Source: Prolixibacteraceae bacterium JC049 (lineage in GTDB: Bacteria; Bacteroidota; Bacteroidia; Bacteroidales; Prolixibacteraceae). Taken from it: a stretch of DNA of 64,000 nt. A program made the translations under genes and the position numbers. The stretch spans positions 302,005-366,004 of the forward strand of contig SACZ01000005.1 in assembly GCA_023369685.1 (NCBI GenBank), read 5' to 3'. Below the pieces are notes generated by a model. The model did not search any database, had not been told where the DNA came from, and saw only the letters and a list, made by a program, of their open reading frames with translations. This document shows positions 7,001-17,394 of the stretch, one piece after another (within the stretch, counting starts at the first letter, position 1; every line of letters starts with the position of its first letter).

Positions 7001-9685
7001 TTAAAAAAGTGACATTTGGTTTTCATCATCCGCCTCATCTTCGGTGTTTGGTCCTTCCACCTCCATTGGCACATCGGCAAACTCATCTTTCACCTCTGCT
7101 TTATCAGCAAACATTGCATCATCCGTTGGTTTATCGTGTTCGTCTTTTACCACAGGCTCCAATTCTGTAATATTCTGGATAGAATAATTACTCAATCGTT
7201 TTCCTTTGGCTTTAAACGATTTCACTCCAATAAACGGATCAACCTCAACAATCTCGTTTTCGCGATAACTGTGATGAGCCCCAAACTCAATTTCGAAACG
7301 AGGATATTCCACCCAAGTCACACTAACCAGTTTGTTCTCCTCCTGCTCGCCAATAAAATTCAGTTTCTTACCGTATGTTGATAAATCGATTTGGAAGCGT
7401 TTCACATAGTAGAAGTGCTGATCGCCATCGTAATAGATTACCGACAATACTTTTTGAGGATCAAATTTACCAATAGACAAGATGTTCTCATCGAAATGGT
7501 TGGTTAGATCAAAGCTGTACAACTGGAAGCTACCATCTTTAGTCAACACCAAAATTCGATCTTCTCCCATGAACTCTCCTAAAAACTGTCCACGTCCATC
7601 TGCGTTTAGTCGGCGTACATCCTTATCGTACCAGATTTTTCGTCCGCCTAACGTAGAAACACCTTTCTCTTTCAGCGTAATCTTATGGATATCGGTTTTA
7701 GAAAGCACATTTCCTCGCGACTGACGCCCCTTGATAGCCAACTCACCAAAATCCTGCTCAAATACCAACTTTCTCAATCGAGGCTTTGGTTTAAGCATTA
7801 TTCGAAGCACCTCTGCTTCTCCATTCGGATTGGCTGTGAAATATATTATTCGTGATCCAGGTTTTCCCGGAGTTAAATTATACTCTTTGTCACGCGTCAC
7901 ACCTGTTACAGCAAAACGCTTCATGTAATACACCCCACCTTTTCCATCGCGATAAATAACGTTATAAATGGTTCGTTTATCGTTCTTTTTAAAGATGGCA
8001 ATGTGCATTATATTTTTCCCGACAAATGCCTTATCGGCCACCGGAGTAACCATATATGTTCCGTCTTTTCGGAATAAGATTACATCATCGATATCGGAAC
8101 AATCGCAAATATAGTCGGCCTTCTTAAGCGAAGTCCCTATAAAGCCTTCGGCACGATCGATATATAATTTTTGATTAGCCACCACCACTTTGGCAGCTAC
8201 AATATTTTCGAAACTTCTAATTTCTGTTTTACGCTCTTTTCCTTTGGCGTATTTCTTACGAATTCCTTCGTACCATTTAATGGCATATGGAGTCAAGTGA
8301 GCTAAATCGTAATCGATTTGAGCAATCTCGTCTTCGATTGACTGAATGTAATTATTGGCCTTCTCGGTATTGAATCGAAGAATTCTGGCCATCTTAATTT
8401 CCATTAATCGAAGAATATCGTCACGATTAACGTCACGCTTCAGGCTTGGCTTCCATGGCTCCAATCGCTTATCGATATGCGCAACTGCCTCGTCCATATT
8501 TTTACTATCCTCGAACTTCTTATCCTTATAGATTCGTTCTTCGATAAATATTTTTTCCAACGAAGCAAAGTGCCATGCATTTTCCAGCTCTCCTTTTCGA
8601 ATCTCCAGCTCCAGCTTCAGTAAATCGCGGGTATTCTCTACCGATTTACGCAGAATTTCGCCAACAGAAATAAACTTCGGAGTATCGTCTTCAATGATAC
8701 ATGCATTGGGGGAAATGGAAATTTCACAATCGGTAAAAGCATAAAGTGCATCGATCGTTTTATCTGACGACACACCATTCCCCAGGTGAATCAGAATTTC
8801 AACCCCTTCAGCCGTGTTATCATCAACTCGTTTAATCTTGATTTTGCCTTTATCGTTGGCTTTCAAAATGGAATCGATAACCGAAGTCGTTGTCTTTCCA
8901 AATGGAATTTCTTTTACAATCAGTGTTTTGTTATCCAGCTTCTCGATCTTAGCACGTACCTTAACTGAACCTCCACGATGACCGTCGTTGTATTTACTTA
9001 CATCGACATATCCTCCTGTTGGGAAATCGGGATAAAGTTCGAACTCTTTATTCTTCAAATGCTTGATAGAAGCATCAATTAGTTCGATGAAGTTATGGGG
9101 TAAAATTTTCGATGAAAGACCAACAGCAATACCTTCTACTCCTTGTGCCAACAACAATGGGAACTTAACCGGTAGTGTGATCGGTTCTTTGTTACGTCCA
9201 TCGTACGAAAGCTTCCAGTTAGTCGTTTTCGGATTGAAAACCACATCAAGAGCGAATTTTGAAAGTCGTGCTTCAATGTAACGAGAAGCTGCCGCTCCGT
9301 CGCCTGTTAGGATGTTACCCCAGTTTCCCTGAGTATCTACCAATAGATCTTTTTGCCCCAACTGTACCAAAGCATCACCAATTGATGCATCACCGTGCGG
9401 GTGATACTGCATAGTGTTACCAATGATGTTCGCTACTTTATTGTAACGGCCATCATCCATTTGGCGCATGGCATGCATGATACGACGCTGTACTGGCTTA
9501 AGCCCATCGTTTACATAAGGAACTGCCCTTTCCAGAATCACATACGAAGCATAGTCTAAGAACCAATCTTCGTACATACCCGAAAGGTAAGTTACTTCAC
9601 GTTTTTCATCTTTATTGGATTGAACCATATCTTCCTGATTTTCCTGATTCAGGTTATCCTCTGGAACAATATTCTCCTCCATCAC
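7001..9685 (-). CDS. parC: DNA topoisomerase IV subunit A
   Basis: This is the DNA-cleaving subunit of a type IIA topoisomerase that decatenates chromosomes. In the 894-residue protein the breakage-reunion domain holds QRRIMHAM, YHPHGD (94-99) and AAASRYIEARLS with the catalytic Tyr136. A coiled-coil segment follows, then a C-terminal beta-pinwheel region lacking a GyrA box and ending in an acidic tail (EDEADDENQMSLF). Absence of the GyrA box and adjacency to a GyrB-type gene favour ParC over GyrA. parE lies upstream with a 30-base gap. The N-terminal 30 acidic residues look dispensable, and the start could be M1 or M2. Confidence 0.93.
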   Translation of the reverse strand: MMEENIVPEDNLNQENQEDMVQSNKDEKREVTYLSGMYEDWFLDYASYVILERAVPYVNDGLKPVQRRIMHAMRQMDDGRYNKVANIIGNTMQYHPHGDASIGDALVQLGQKDLLVDTQGNWGNILTGDGAAASRYIEARLSKFALDVVFNPKTTNWKLSYDGRNKEPITLPVKFPLLLAQGVEGIAVGLSSKILPHNFIELIDASIKHLKNKEFELYPDFPTGGYVDVSKYNDGHRGGSVKVRAKIEKLDNKTLIVKEIPFGKTTTSVIDSILKANDKGKIKIKRVDDNTAEGVEILIHLGNGVSSDKTIDALYAFTDCEISISPNACIIEDDTPKFISVGEILRKSVENTRDLLKLELEIRKGELENAWHFASLEKIFIEERIYKDKKFEDSKNMDEAVAHIDKRLEPWKPSLKRDVNRDDILRLMEIKMARILRFNTEKANNYIQSIEDEIAQIDYDLAHLTPYAIKWYEGIRKKYAKGKERKTEIRSFENIVAAKVVVANQKLYIDRAEGFIGTSLKKADYICDCSDIDDVILFRKDGTYMVTPVADKAFVGKNIMHIAIFKKNDKRTIYNVIYRDGKGGVYYMKRFAVTGVTRDKEYNLTPGKPGSRIIYFTANPNGEAEVLRIMLKPKPRLRKLVFEQDFGELAIKGRQSRGNVLSKTDIHKITLKEKGVSTLGGRKIWYDKDVRRLNADGRGQFLGEFMGEDRILVLTKDGSFQLYSFDLTNHFDENILSIGKFDPQKVLSVIYYDGDQHFYYVKRFQIDLSTYGKKLNFIGEQEENKLVSVTWVEYPRFEIEFGAHHSYRENEIVEVDPFIGVKSFKAKGKRLSNYSIQNITELEPVVKDEHDKPTDDAMFADKAEVKDEFADVPMEVEGPNTEDEADDENQMSLF

Positions 9686-9715
9686 ACTACTTTTTTACTG
9701 ATTACACAATCTAGG

Positions 9716-11548
9716 TTACACTTCGTCTTTCTCCACCACCAAGTTACCAATGATAAACTCCTGACGTTCGGGAGTATTTTTCCCCATATAAAACTTCAAC
9801 AAATCACGGGTAGACTCGTGCCTTTTCAAACGCACCGGCTCCAAACGGATATCATTCCCAATAAAATGCTTAAACTCTCCAGGAGAAATCTCACCCAAAC
9901 CTTTAAAGCGGGTGATTTCTGGTTTTGGACCTAAACTGCTTATCGCTTCTATTCGTTCTTCTTCGGAATAACAATATTTTGTTGTCTTTTTATTTCGAAC
10001 TCTAAAGAGTGGGGTTTGCAGGATGTACAGATGACCTTTTCTCACCAAATCGGGGAAAAACTGCAAGAAGAATGTAATCATCAACAGGCGAATGTGCATA
10101 CCGTCGACATCGGCATCGGTTGCTATAATCACTTTGTTATAACGAAGTCCATCCATACCGTCTTCGATATTCAAAGCTGCCTGTAACAGGTTAAACTCTT
10201 CGTTTTCATATACCACCTTTTTGGTCAACCCAAAAGTATTTAAAGGCTTTCCCTTCAAACTAAATACGGCCTGCGTATTCACATTACGTGCTTTCGTAAT
10301 CGATCCACTAGCCGAGTCTCCCTCGGTAATAAAAATCGAAGATTCTTCTTTTCCTTCTTTTTTTGAATTCAAGTGAGCTCTACAGTCACGCAGCTTACGG
10401 TTATGCAAATTGGCCTTTTTCGCTCTTTCACGAGCCAACTTCTTAATTCCGGTAATTGCTTTACGTTCACGCTCAGAATCCTGAATACGCTTTAGCAGCA
10501 CATCGGCCACCTCTTTATTTTTGTGCAAGAAGTTATCCAACTCCTTCTGAACAAAATTCATTACATAGTTACGAACACCAGGTCCGTCGGGGCCCATATC
10601 TCGCGATCCCAACTTTGTCTTGGTCTGCGATTCGAATACAGGTTCTTCCACTTTAACGCTAATGGCACCAACAATGGATGCACGAATATCGGAAGGATCG
10701 AAATCCTTTTTGTAGAATTCGCGTACTGCTTTTACAATTGCTTCTCGGAATGCCGCTTGGTGAGTTCCACCATGTGTAGTGTGCTGACCATTTACAAATG
10801 AGTAATAGTCTTCACCATATTGATGGCCGTGAGTTAGTGCCATCTCAATATCTTCACCAGACAAATGAATAATCGGATACAAAGGCTGTGCTTCCAGGTT
10901 TTCCTCCAGCAAATCTTTCAGTCCGTTTTTCGACTGATATTTTTCTCCATTACAAACAATGGTTAACCCGGAATTCAGGAAGGCATAGTTTTTCATCATA
11001 TTCACCACATAGTCGGTGATGAAATGATATCCTTTAAAAATTTCCTTATCGGGAGTAAATTCAATGAAAGTACCGTTTTCTTCTGAAGTCGACGCCACTT
11101 CATGTTCTTGTAGTACCTCTCCTCGTGAAAATTCCACCTCTTTGCATTCTCCTTCACGGTAAGCTCTAACCACGAAATGAGTTGACAGCGCATTTACTGC
11201 TTTAATACCAACACCGTTCAATCCGACAGATTTCTTAAATACTTTTGAATCGTATTTTGCACCGGTATTCATCTTCGAAGCTACATCAACTACTTTCCCT
11301 AAAGGAATCCCTCGTCCATAATCACGGATAGAAAGAACCTCATCGCTGACATTAATCTCGATCTTCTTTCCAAATCCCATCATGAACTCATCGATGGAGT
11401 TATCGATTACCTCTTTCAATAAAACATATATTCCATCATCGGCCGATGTACCATCTCCTAACTTTCCGATGTACATTCCTGGACGGCGACGAATATGCTC
11501 TTTCCAATCAAGTGTACGAATTGCCTTTTCCGAATATTCTTGCGTCAT
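9716..11548 (-). CDS. parE: DNA topoisomerase IV subunit B
   Basis: This is the ATPase subunit partnering ParC. The 610-residue protein has a GHKL ATP site ([30 protein letters not shown]), a transducer domain, and a Toprim domain with [11 protein letters not shown] and [10 protein letters not shown] for the catalytic metal. Its length of about 610 (not about 650-800) and its pairing with parC favour ParE. The frame is open to 11623, but ATG at 11548 gives [20 protein letters not shown], which matches family starts, and a -7 box lies 17 bases upstream. parE-parC form one operon. Confidence 0.93.
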   Translation of the reverse strand: MTQEYSEKAIRTLDWKEHIRRRPGMYIGKLGDGTSADDGIYVLLKEVIDNSIDEFMMGFGKKIEINVSDEVLSIRDYGRGIPLGKVVDVASKMNTGAKYDSKVFKKSVGLNGVGIKAVNALSTHFVVRAYREGECKEVEFSRGEVLQEHEVASTSEENGTFIEFTPDKEIFKGYHFITDYVVNMMKNYAFLNSGLTIVCNGEKYQSKNGLKDLLEENLEAQPLYPIIHLSGEDIEMALTHGHQYGEDYYSFVNGQHTTHGGTHQAAFREAIVKAVREFYKKDFDPSDIRASIVGAISVKVEEPVFESQTKTKLGSRDMGPDGPGVRNYVMNFVQKELDNFLHKNKEVADVLLKRIQDSERERKAITGIKKLARERAKKANLHNRKLRDCRAHLNSKKEGKEESSIFITEGDSASGSITKARNVNTQAVFSLKGKPLNTFGLTKKVVYENEEFNLLQAALNIEDGMDGLRYNKVIIATDADVDGMHIRLLMITFFLQFFPDLVRKGHLYILQTPLFRVRNKKTTKYCYSEEERIEAISSLGPKPEITRFKGLGEISPGEFKHFIGNDIRLEPVRLKRHESTRDLLKFYMGKNTPERQEFIIGNLVVEKDEV

Positions 11549-11565
11549 TTTCTGAGAAATTTTCC

Positions 11566-11573
11566 CAAATATA
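11566..11573 (-). promoter_or_regulatory. -7 promoter box of parE-parC
   Basis: TATATTTG on the minus strand is a perfect TAnnTTTG box 17 bases before the parE ATG. No clear -33 TTTG lies at 19-21 bases. Confidence 0.5.
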
Positions 11574-11807
11574 CAGAAAAGTCGGCATTTACAGAAGTAT
11601 TTCCTAAACGCAAAAATTAACAATTACCAGTTAATAACTGCCTAGAACCTTCGATATAATCGTTGCCCTTTTATACATATTCGTAATTCTTTTTTCAATT
11701 TATTCTGAAAAATGCCCCTTCTTTCATCTTTCTGCTGTTATAAAAAAACAACTCTTTCGTTACTCCTAAAACAAAAGACTTATTTACTATTTAAACCGAA
11801 CTTTCAG

Positions 11808-12989
11808 ATGATAAAGAAGACTTACCTGATGCTTTTTATAATTGCTGTTTTAACATGCTGCAAAAGCAAAGAAACCACTCCTCCCAAATCAAATATCATC
11901 GATTTTAGTACAATTGTTGAAAAGCCTACTATTTTCAACGGAACTGATCTTTTTGAATCAATCCAATACATTCCTCTTGAAACGAAAGAAGGAAGCCTGA
12001 TATCCGGTTCTCCTTCCCCATACATTACCAACAACGAAATCATTATCAAACAAAGGAAGCAAATGCTTCGATTTGAAAGAAAAACAGGAAAGCTAATTGG
12101 TGAAATTGGAAAACAAGGGAATGGTCCCAACGAGTTCGACAGAACACTTTGGGGAGTACCTTTCGATGAGAAAAACAAAACCATAATCGCCAAGAAAAAA
12201 GGAGGGAAAAGCCTCATTAAATATGATTTAGAAGGAAATGTACTGGACAAATTTGATGCCGCAACATCTTACGGAAATACCAGCTTCATCAACGATTCTA
12301 TCTATGCTTGCTACATTCCTAACCTGATGGGAAAACAAGAAACTAAGATTAATATTTTCAACAACAAAGGAAAAACACTGACTAAGTTCCCAAATTTTCA
12401 ATCGTTTTCAAATACAGACAATTCTATTACCATTTTGGCTTTCGAGGGCATACTTTATCGATGGAATAAGCAACTTTACTTTAAAGAGGCGTTTAACGAT
12501 ACCTTGTTTCATGTTACTAAAGATGCTTTAAAACCACACTATATTTTCAACTTTGGGAAATATGCTACCACCTATTCTAAGCGCAATGAGCTTTTAAAAC
12601 AACATGTAAAGCAAGATGGAACCAAGTCGCAAGCTGTTGATAAGTTGTTTTTAGGTATCCACATGGTTGAATCTTCGAAATACCTTCTTCATCAATACCG
12701 ATACCAGAAAGAGAGCTATTGGGCCTGTTTCGATAAAGAAAAACAGGCATCAGCTTCTTATAAGAACAATGGAAATATGACCTGGAAAGGGAGTAAAAAC
12801 TATCCATTCAAGTTCAACAAAACGTATATTAACTCGAAAAACGAACTAGTAACATACATGCAAGCCATAGATATCATTCAATGGTTTGACGAACATCCGA
12901 AAGCCCAATTACCTGAAAGTCTAAAACACTTGAAGAAGTTAACAGAAAATGACAACCCTGTTATTATTATTGCCCAACTAAAACATTAA
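11808..12989 (+). CDS. Six-bladed beta-propeller lipoprotein
   Basis: The 393-residue product starts MIKKTYLMLFIIAVLTCC, a lipoprotein signal with the cysteine at 17 or 18, so it should be anchored in the cell envelope. The rest resembles the Bacteroidota six-bladed propeller lipoproteins (DUF5128/DUF4934 type): IQYIPLETKEGS, then a blade with RFERKTGKLIGEIGKQGNGPNEF, which is the usual family signature. The frame opens upstream at 11712, but ATG at 11808 places the signal peptide correctly. Related proteins are often encoded beside transporters or peptidases, and none is adjacent here. Ligand and role are unknown. Confidence 0.75.
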   Translation: MIKKTYLMLFIIAVLTCCKSKETTPPKSNIIDFSTIVEKPTIFNGTDLFESIQYIPLETKEGSLISGSPSPYITNNEIIIKQRKQMLRFERKTGKLIGEIGKQGNGPNEFDRTLWGVPFDEKNKTIIAKKKGGKSLIKYDLEGNVLDKFDAATSYGNTSFINDSIYACYIPNLMGKQETKINIFNNKGKTLTKFPNFQSFSNTDNSITILAFEGILYRWNKQLYFKEAFNDTLFHVTKDALKPHYIFNFGKYATTYSKRNELLKQHVKQDGTKSQAVDKLFLGIHMVESSKYLLHQYRYQKESYWACFDKEKQASASYKNNGNMTWKGSKNYPFKFNKTYINSKNELVTYMQAIDIIQWFDEHPKAQLPESLKHLKKLTENDNPVIIIAQLKH

Positions 12990-12999
12990 AACCGAAATG

Positions 13000-13033
13000 A
13001 ATCCTACCTTTCAACCGAGAGGTGGGATTTTTT
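13000..13033 (+). terminator. Terminator after propeller lipoprotein
   Basis: A 10-bp stem (13000-13009 with 13020-13029, one G-T pair) is followed by a T-run at 13028-13033. It ends the + strand lipoprotein transcript and overlaps the stop of the convergent MutS-like gene. Confidence 0.8.
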
Positions 13034-14852
13034 ATGCCTCAGCCAACAGTTCTTCTTTCTTTGGAATAATCCCCATCTGCTCCATCAGATAGGTAGCATT
13101 CATGGTTTGCGTTACTCCAGGTTTCAGCTGATAACTATAATCCAGCTTTCCTTCCGCCAGAGTTACTTCAAAACAGTGGTTAAATATGTTGTCAGGAAAC
13201 TCAGTTTCCATTTGCGCCAGCTTTAAATCGTGAGTAGCCACAATACCCGGTGTATTCGTTTCCAGCAATCGTCGCACAAATTCCCGAGAACCATTCAATT
13301 TATCCACGGAGTTCGTTCCTCTTAAAATTTCATCTAAGATTACAAAGACACGTTCTCCGGCAAGCATTTTATCCAACAACAATCTTAAACGCTTTAATTC
13401 GGCATAAAAATAGGATTCATCATTCACCAGCGAATCGGTAGTACGCATATGAGTAAATAAGCGAATAGGTACAAACTGCATTTTTTCAGCAAACACAGGA
13501 GCTCCAGCCATAGCCAAAATCAAATTCACTCCAACCGTGCGCAAAAAGGTACTTTTTCCGGCCATGTTAGCCCCAGTGATAATGTGTACATCTCCGGCCT
13601 TCTCAACGGCAAAATTATTTACAACACAGCGCTCCTCGCCTAAGAAAGGATGCCCCATTTCTTCTCCAACAATCCCTCGACCTTCCTCTTTGGGTTCGGG
13701 AAAAGTGAAGCCAGGATGGTTTTTAGCAAAATTTCCCAAAGCAGACAGCGCCTCTAGCTCTCCAATTACCTGAAACCACTCCGATAAATTCTGCTGACAG
13801 CGCTTATACCAACTGAGCAAGCGAATTGAATGGCGAAGATTCCACAGTAAAGTAGAGTTCAGCAACAAAATCCCCATTAAACTCATTCCTGTATCCAATG
13901 CACCGATGAGTTTTTCCAACTCTTGAATTTCTTTTGTTGCGCTACCATTGTTTTTCAGTTTCTGCTGAAGATCGTTTAGTAGTTCGCTTTCAAAGTTTTC
14001 AAGCTGAATATGCTTTAATAGTAGAATGTATTTTTTTAGGAATAACTTTTTCTTTCCAAAACTTAGATGGATTGCTGTAATTCGTTTTCGAAAAACACCT
14101 AAGATGGCCAGCTGAAATACTGCAAGCACATTAAATGGCAACCAAGAACCAACACCTGCAATTGCTACCACCAAAGCACCAACTGTCAACACGGGAATTC
14201 CCCATACTAGTCGGTTCCAATATTCCGAAAATTCGTCCGTATCACCATCGTTCTGCCATTGCTCCAACGACTCTTTGTCTTTCTCATTTTCACTATCCAG
14301 TCGTGCTATAGCCTGTAGTCGCTGACGCCACTCCATTTTCTGAGCCAATTCCTCAACAGCTTTCTGTCTTGAGATAATTGCCTCTCCCTCCATCAAAGGC
14401 TTCTTCAGCATTGCTCCCAGCTGAGCAGAACCAAAAACAGTAGCCGTTCTATTTATCATCTGAAAAAGACCACCTGCTCCAAACACATCTAAATCGAAGC
14501 TATAATCATGCTCCGAATCAATATGATTCTCGCCATTGGGGAATATGGAATAGTCGCCACAAACAGCAACCATCTCTTCCTGATTTATGGAAATTAAATT
14601 TCGGATTATATTGCGCTGCTGCTCTTTACTCACATACTTCCTAACAATAAAAAGGAAGCAAGCAAACAGCACGATAGCAGCTCCAACCGCCAAACCAACG
14701 TCGTAAGGCCAAACAAAATACAATACAGCAATTACCCCTAAAAACAGGGACAACCGCAACCAGGAAAGTCCGCGTAATTGCAAATTAACCTTATCCTGCT
14801 CTAACTTATATCTATCGTGATTATCTTGGTAAGTTCTTAATAATTCTTCCAT
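13032..14852 (-). CDS. Membrane-anchored MutS-family ATPase
   Basis: The C-terminal third of this 606-residue protein is a MutS-type ABC ATPase. It has the Walker A loop GANMAGKSTFLR at about residue 428, Walker B VFVILDEILRGTN and the H-loop IVATHD. The N-terminal part lacks the MutS mismatch-recognition domain. Instead it has two hydrophobic hairpins at about residues 28-70 and 213-258, predicting an inner-membrane protein with the ATPase in the cytoplasm. Such proteins are common in Bacteroidota under the label MutS-related but have no proven role. It is the third gene of an obgE-PAP2-mutS-like operon, with a 4-base gap after the PAP2 gene. It should not be taken as MutS of mismatch repair. 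Confidence 0.85.
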   Translation of the reverse strand: MEELLRTYQDNHDRYKLEQDKVNLQLRGLSWLRLSLFLGVIAVLYFVWPYDVGLAVGAAIVLFACFLFIVRKYVSKEQQRNIIRNLISINQEEMVAVCGDYSIFPNGENHIDSEHDYSFDLDVFGAGGLFQMINRTATVFGSAQLGAMLKKPLMEGEAIISRQKAVEELAQKMEWRQRLQAIARLDSENEKDKESLEQWQNDGDTDEFSEYWNRLVWGIPVLTVGALVVAIAGVGSWLPFNVLAVFQLAILGVFRKRITAIHLSFGKKKLFLKKYILLLKHIQLENFESELLNDLQQKLKNNGSATKEIQELEKLIGALDTGMSLMGILLLNSTLLWNLRHSIRLLSWYKRCQQNLSEWFQVIGELEALSALGNFAKNHPGFTFPEPKEEGRGIVGEEMGHPFLGEERCVVNNFAVEKAGDVHIITGANMAGKSTFLRTVGVNLILAMAGAPVFAEKMQFVPIRLFTHMRTTDSLVNDESYFYAELKRLRLLLDKMLAGERVFVILDEILRGTNSVDKLNGSREFVRRLLETNTPGIVATHDLKLAQMETEFPDNIFNHCFEVTLAEGKLDYSYQLKPGVTQTMNATYLMEQMGIIPKKEELLAEA

Positions 14853-14856
14853 ATTC

Positions 14857-15549
14857 TTAGAGCATATTGTAGTGACTAAACTTCCAAATTACAAGCATAA
14901 CCGTTGCAATTGTTGTCGTCCCCACAACCCACACTAAGAAAACACCTTTATTCTTCAGTCTTGTAGTCCGAACAATAGGCTTTCTTAATCGCATAAAATT
15001 CTCATCCAATACAACTGCGATTCGATACATTCCCCAACCAACGAAACTACCAAAAGCAATTCCAACAAGCACATCGGTAGGATAATGTACCCCTAAATAA
15101 ATTCGAGTATAGCAAACTGTCAATGCCCAAATTGTCATGAATGCCACATGCCAGGCACGCTTAAACAGCATTCCTGTAAACACCAAAGCAGCAAATGCAT
15201 TGGCACAATGCGCCGAGAAAAATCCGAAGTGTCCTCCTTTTTTCATCACATTGTGCACCATTGCTCCAATTTCCGGATCATGCACTGGCCTTAGTCGCTC
15301 TGTCAAATCTTTTACAATATTCGATCCCTGATCACAAAGCACTAAGCCTACAATTAATAAAGGCAATATGAAAATAGCTTTCTCTTTATACCGTCGAATA
15401 GTTAGATAGGCAATAATTAAATAGAGTGGTAACCATGTCTCTTTACGAGTAAATGCAGCCATTACAAAATCCCAAAACGTATTGTGATATGCATTTAAAG
15501 CCAATAACACCTCTTTATCCCACTGAACAATAGCCTCAATTATTGCCAT
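14857..15549 (-). CDS. PAP2-family membrane phosphatase
   Basis: This 230-residue inner-membrane protein has about six helices. The three acid-phosphatase motifs are visible: KX6RP at residues 80-88, FSAHC (the SGH site) at 111-115, and a TRX5HX3D motif in TRIYLGVHYPTD. The family dephosphorylates lipid pyrophosphates or phosphatidate, such as undecaprenyl pyrophosphate or PgpB substrates. The substrate here cannot be told. It lies between obgE (6-base gap) and the MutS-like gene (4-base gap), so the three are translated from one message. Confidence 0.9.
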   Translation of the reverse strand: MAIIEAIVQWDKEVLLALNAYHNTFWDFVMAAFTRKETWLPLYLIIAYLTIRRYKEKAIFILPLLIVGLVLCDQGSNIVKDLTERLRPVHDPEIGAMVHNVMKKGGHFGFFSAHCANAFAALVFTGMLFKRAWHVAFMTIWALTVCYTRIYLGVHYPTDVLVGIAFGSFVGWGMYRIAVVLDENFMRLRKPIVRTTRLKNKGVFLVWVVGTTTIATVMLVIWKFSHYNML

Positions 15550-15555
15550 ACTTCC

Positions 15556-16545
15556 TTATTCATTTAAAATGTTCCAGATCTTATCTTTTAGTTCTACTAT
15601 TCCTATTCGGGCTACCGAAGAGATAAACATGTGAGGAATATCTTCAATTTCCTGAGCCATTTCAGCCATCAATTCCTCATCCAACATATCGCATTTGGTA
15701 ATAACAAGGAAGCGCTGCTTATCCAATAGTTCAGGGTTAAACTTTTCTAATTCGTTCAACAGAACGAAATATTCATCTCGAATATTGTCTGCATCGGCCG
15801 GAACCATAAACAACAACATCGAATTTCGCTCAATATGTCTTAAGAAACGTAATCCTAATCCTTTTCCTTCGTGAGCTCCTTCAATAATTCCAGGAATATC
15901 GGCCATACAAAATGATCGATCGTCACGATAAGAAACAATACCCAAATTAGGCACCAATGTAGTAAATGGGTAATCTGCAATCTCTGGCTTTGCTGCAGAT
16001 ACTACCGATAGTAGTGTTGACTTTCCTGCATTCGGGAAACCCACCAAACCAACATCGGCCAATACTTTCAGTTCCAGAATACACCAACCTTCTTTTTCAT
16101 CTTCTCCCGGCTGAGAATAGCGAGGTGTTTGATTGGTAGCCGATTTAAAGTTCCAGTTACCTAAACCACCACGTCCACCTTGCTTTAAAATTTGCTCTTC
16201 GCCATCCTCAGTAATTTCGAAAAGTACCTCTCCTGTTTCTGCATCTTTTGCAACAGTTCCCAGTGGCACCTCCAGGTACTCATCCGCTCCATCCTTACCA
16301 GACGAGCGAGCTCCTGAGCCACAACCACCGTGCTCTGCAAAAATATGTTTACGGAATTTAAGGTGAAGCAATGTCCACATCTGAGCATTACCTTTCACGA
16401 TTACGTGTCCTCCACGTCCTCCATCACCACCATCGGGGCCTCCCTTAGGAATATATTTCTCGCGGCGGAAATGTGCCGAACCTGCTCCCCCTCTACCTGA
16501 ACGGCAGAAAATCTTTACGTAATCTACAAAATTGGATCCTGACAT
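15556..16545 (-). CDS. obgE: GTPase Obg/CgtA
   Basis: This essential GTPase acts in late 50S ribosome assembly and stress signalling. The 329-residue protein has the glycine-rich Obg domain (residues 1-160, with [16 protein letters not shown]). The G domain follows, with G1 GFPNAGKST at 169-177, G3 DIPG and G4 TKCD. It lacks the extra C-terminal OCT domain found in some Firmicutes. It heads the obgE-PAP2-mutS-like operon. In Bacteroides relatives obgE usually follows adk directly, whereas here two opposite-strand genes separate them. Confidence 0.95.
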   Translation of the reverse strand: MSGSNFVDYVKIFCRSGRGGAGSAHFRREKYIPKGGPDGGDGGRGGHVIVKGNAQMWTLLHLKFRKHIFAEHGGCGSGARSSGKDGADEYLEVPLGTVAKDAETGEVLFEITEDGEEQILKQGGRGGLGNWNFKSATNQTPRYSQPGEDEKEGWCILELKVLADVGLVGFPNAGKSTLLSVVSAAKPEIADYPFTTLVPNLGIVSYRDDRSFCMADIPGIIEGAHEGKGLGLRFLRHIERNSMLLFMVPADADNIRDEYFVLLNELEKFNPELLDKQRFLVITKCDMLDEELMAEMAQEIEDIPHMFISSVARIGIVELKDKIWNILNE

Positions 16546-16568
16546 CTGAATAGTTACTATTTAAGCCA

Positions 16569-16576
16569 CAAAAATA
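16569..16576 (-). promoter_or_regulatory. -7 promoter box of obgE operon
   Basis: TATTTTTG on the minus strand is a perfect TAnnTTTG box 23 bases ahead of the obgE ATG. No good -33 TTTG is seen. Confidence 0.5.
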
Positions 16577-16674
16577 GTCTGAATATTTGACTTAAAGAAA
16601 ATTTGATCAGACCAACCCAAATCATTTAAGAAAAAAATCAGTACTTTCAGAAACAAACTATTAAATACATTACC

Positions 16675-17328
16675 ATGAATCGATTTAAAAATCTTTTACT
16701 TATTTGTTTATTGCTGATCTCATCGGCCACTTTTGCTCACTGGAAACCACTTTTCAACTCCGATTTAAGCAATGCCAATTTCGACAAAGGAGTTTGGTAC
16801 ATGAAAGATGGAGTATTGACAGCCAATGAAGACAAAGTGATATGGACAAAAGTTCCGTATGAAAACTTCATTCTAGATTTAGAATTCAAAACCGAATCGG
16901 GAGCCAATAGTGGTGTTTTAGTTTATTGCACCGATCCAAAAAACTGGATTCCCAACTCTGTAGAAGTTCAGATTACCGATGATTTTCATCCGAAATGGGC
17001 CAAGGCAAATAAAACATGGCGATGCGGAGCCATTTTTGGTCATTTGGCACCAACCGAAAGCAAAGTTAAGAAGCCAGGCCAATGGAACAGATACAAAATT
17101 ACCTGCCAGGGACAGAAAATTAAAGTTGAGTTGAATGGCAAAGTGGTTACCGAAATGGACATGAGCAAATGGACCAGCGCTAAAACCAATCCTGATGGGA
17201 CTAAAATTCCTTCATGGCTAAGCACTCCTTTTGCAGAACTTCCTACCAAAGGTTTTATTGGTCTACAGGGAAAACATGCTGGGGCAAAGGTGTTTTTCAG
17301 AAACATGAAATTGATATTACTGCACTAA
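16675..17328 (+). CDS. Secreted DUF1080 (3-keto-disaccharide hydrolase-like) protein
   Basis: The 217-residue product has a clear signal peptide (MNRFKNLLLICLLLISSATFA). A concanavalin-like domain follows, with WKPLFNSDLSN near the start, ESGANSGVLVYC in the middle and GFIGLQGKHAGAKVFFRNMKL at the end. These are hallmarks of DUF1080. Some members hydrolyse 3-keto-glycosides and others only bind glycans. It probably acts in the periplasm or on the surface. It stands apart from any sugar-oxidation genes and lies on the opposite strand to its housekeeping neighbours, so its role is open. Confidence 0.82.
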   Translation: MNRFKNLLLICLLLISSATFAHWKPLFNSDLSNANFDKGVWYMKDGVLTANEDKVIWTKVPYENFILDLEFKTESGANSGVLVYCTDPKNWIPNSVEVQITDDFHPKWAKANKTWRCGAIFGHLAPTESKVKKPGQWNRYKITCQGQKIKVELNGKVVTEMDMSKWTSAKTNPDGTKIPSWLSTPFAELPTKGFIGLQGKHAGAKVFFRNMKLILLH

Positions 17329-17394
17329 AAGTGTAATTTATTTCGAATCCGAAGCACATATATTGCATATATAACACCATCAAAATCTTAAGTT

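Noticed and set aside
7001..11548. DNA gyrase (gyrA/gyrB)
   Set aside because: No GyrA box in the C-terminal domain, and adjacency of A and B subunits with these lengths fits ParE/ParC better.
13032..14852. MutS or MutS2 of mismatch repair or recombination
   Set aside because: The mismatch-binding and Smr domains are absent and membrane helices replace them.
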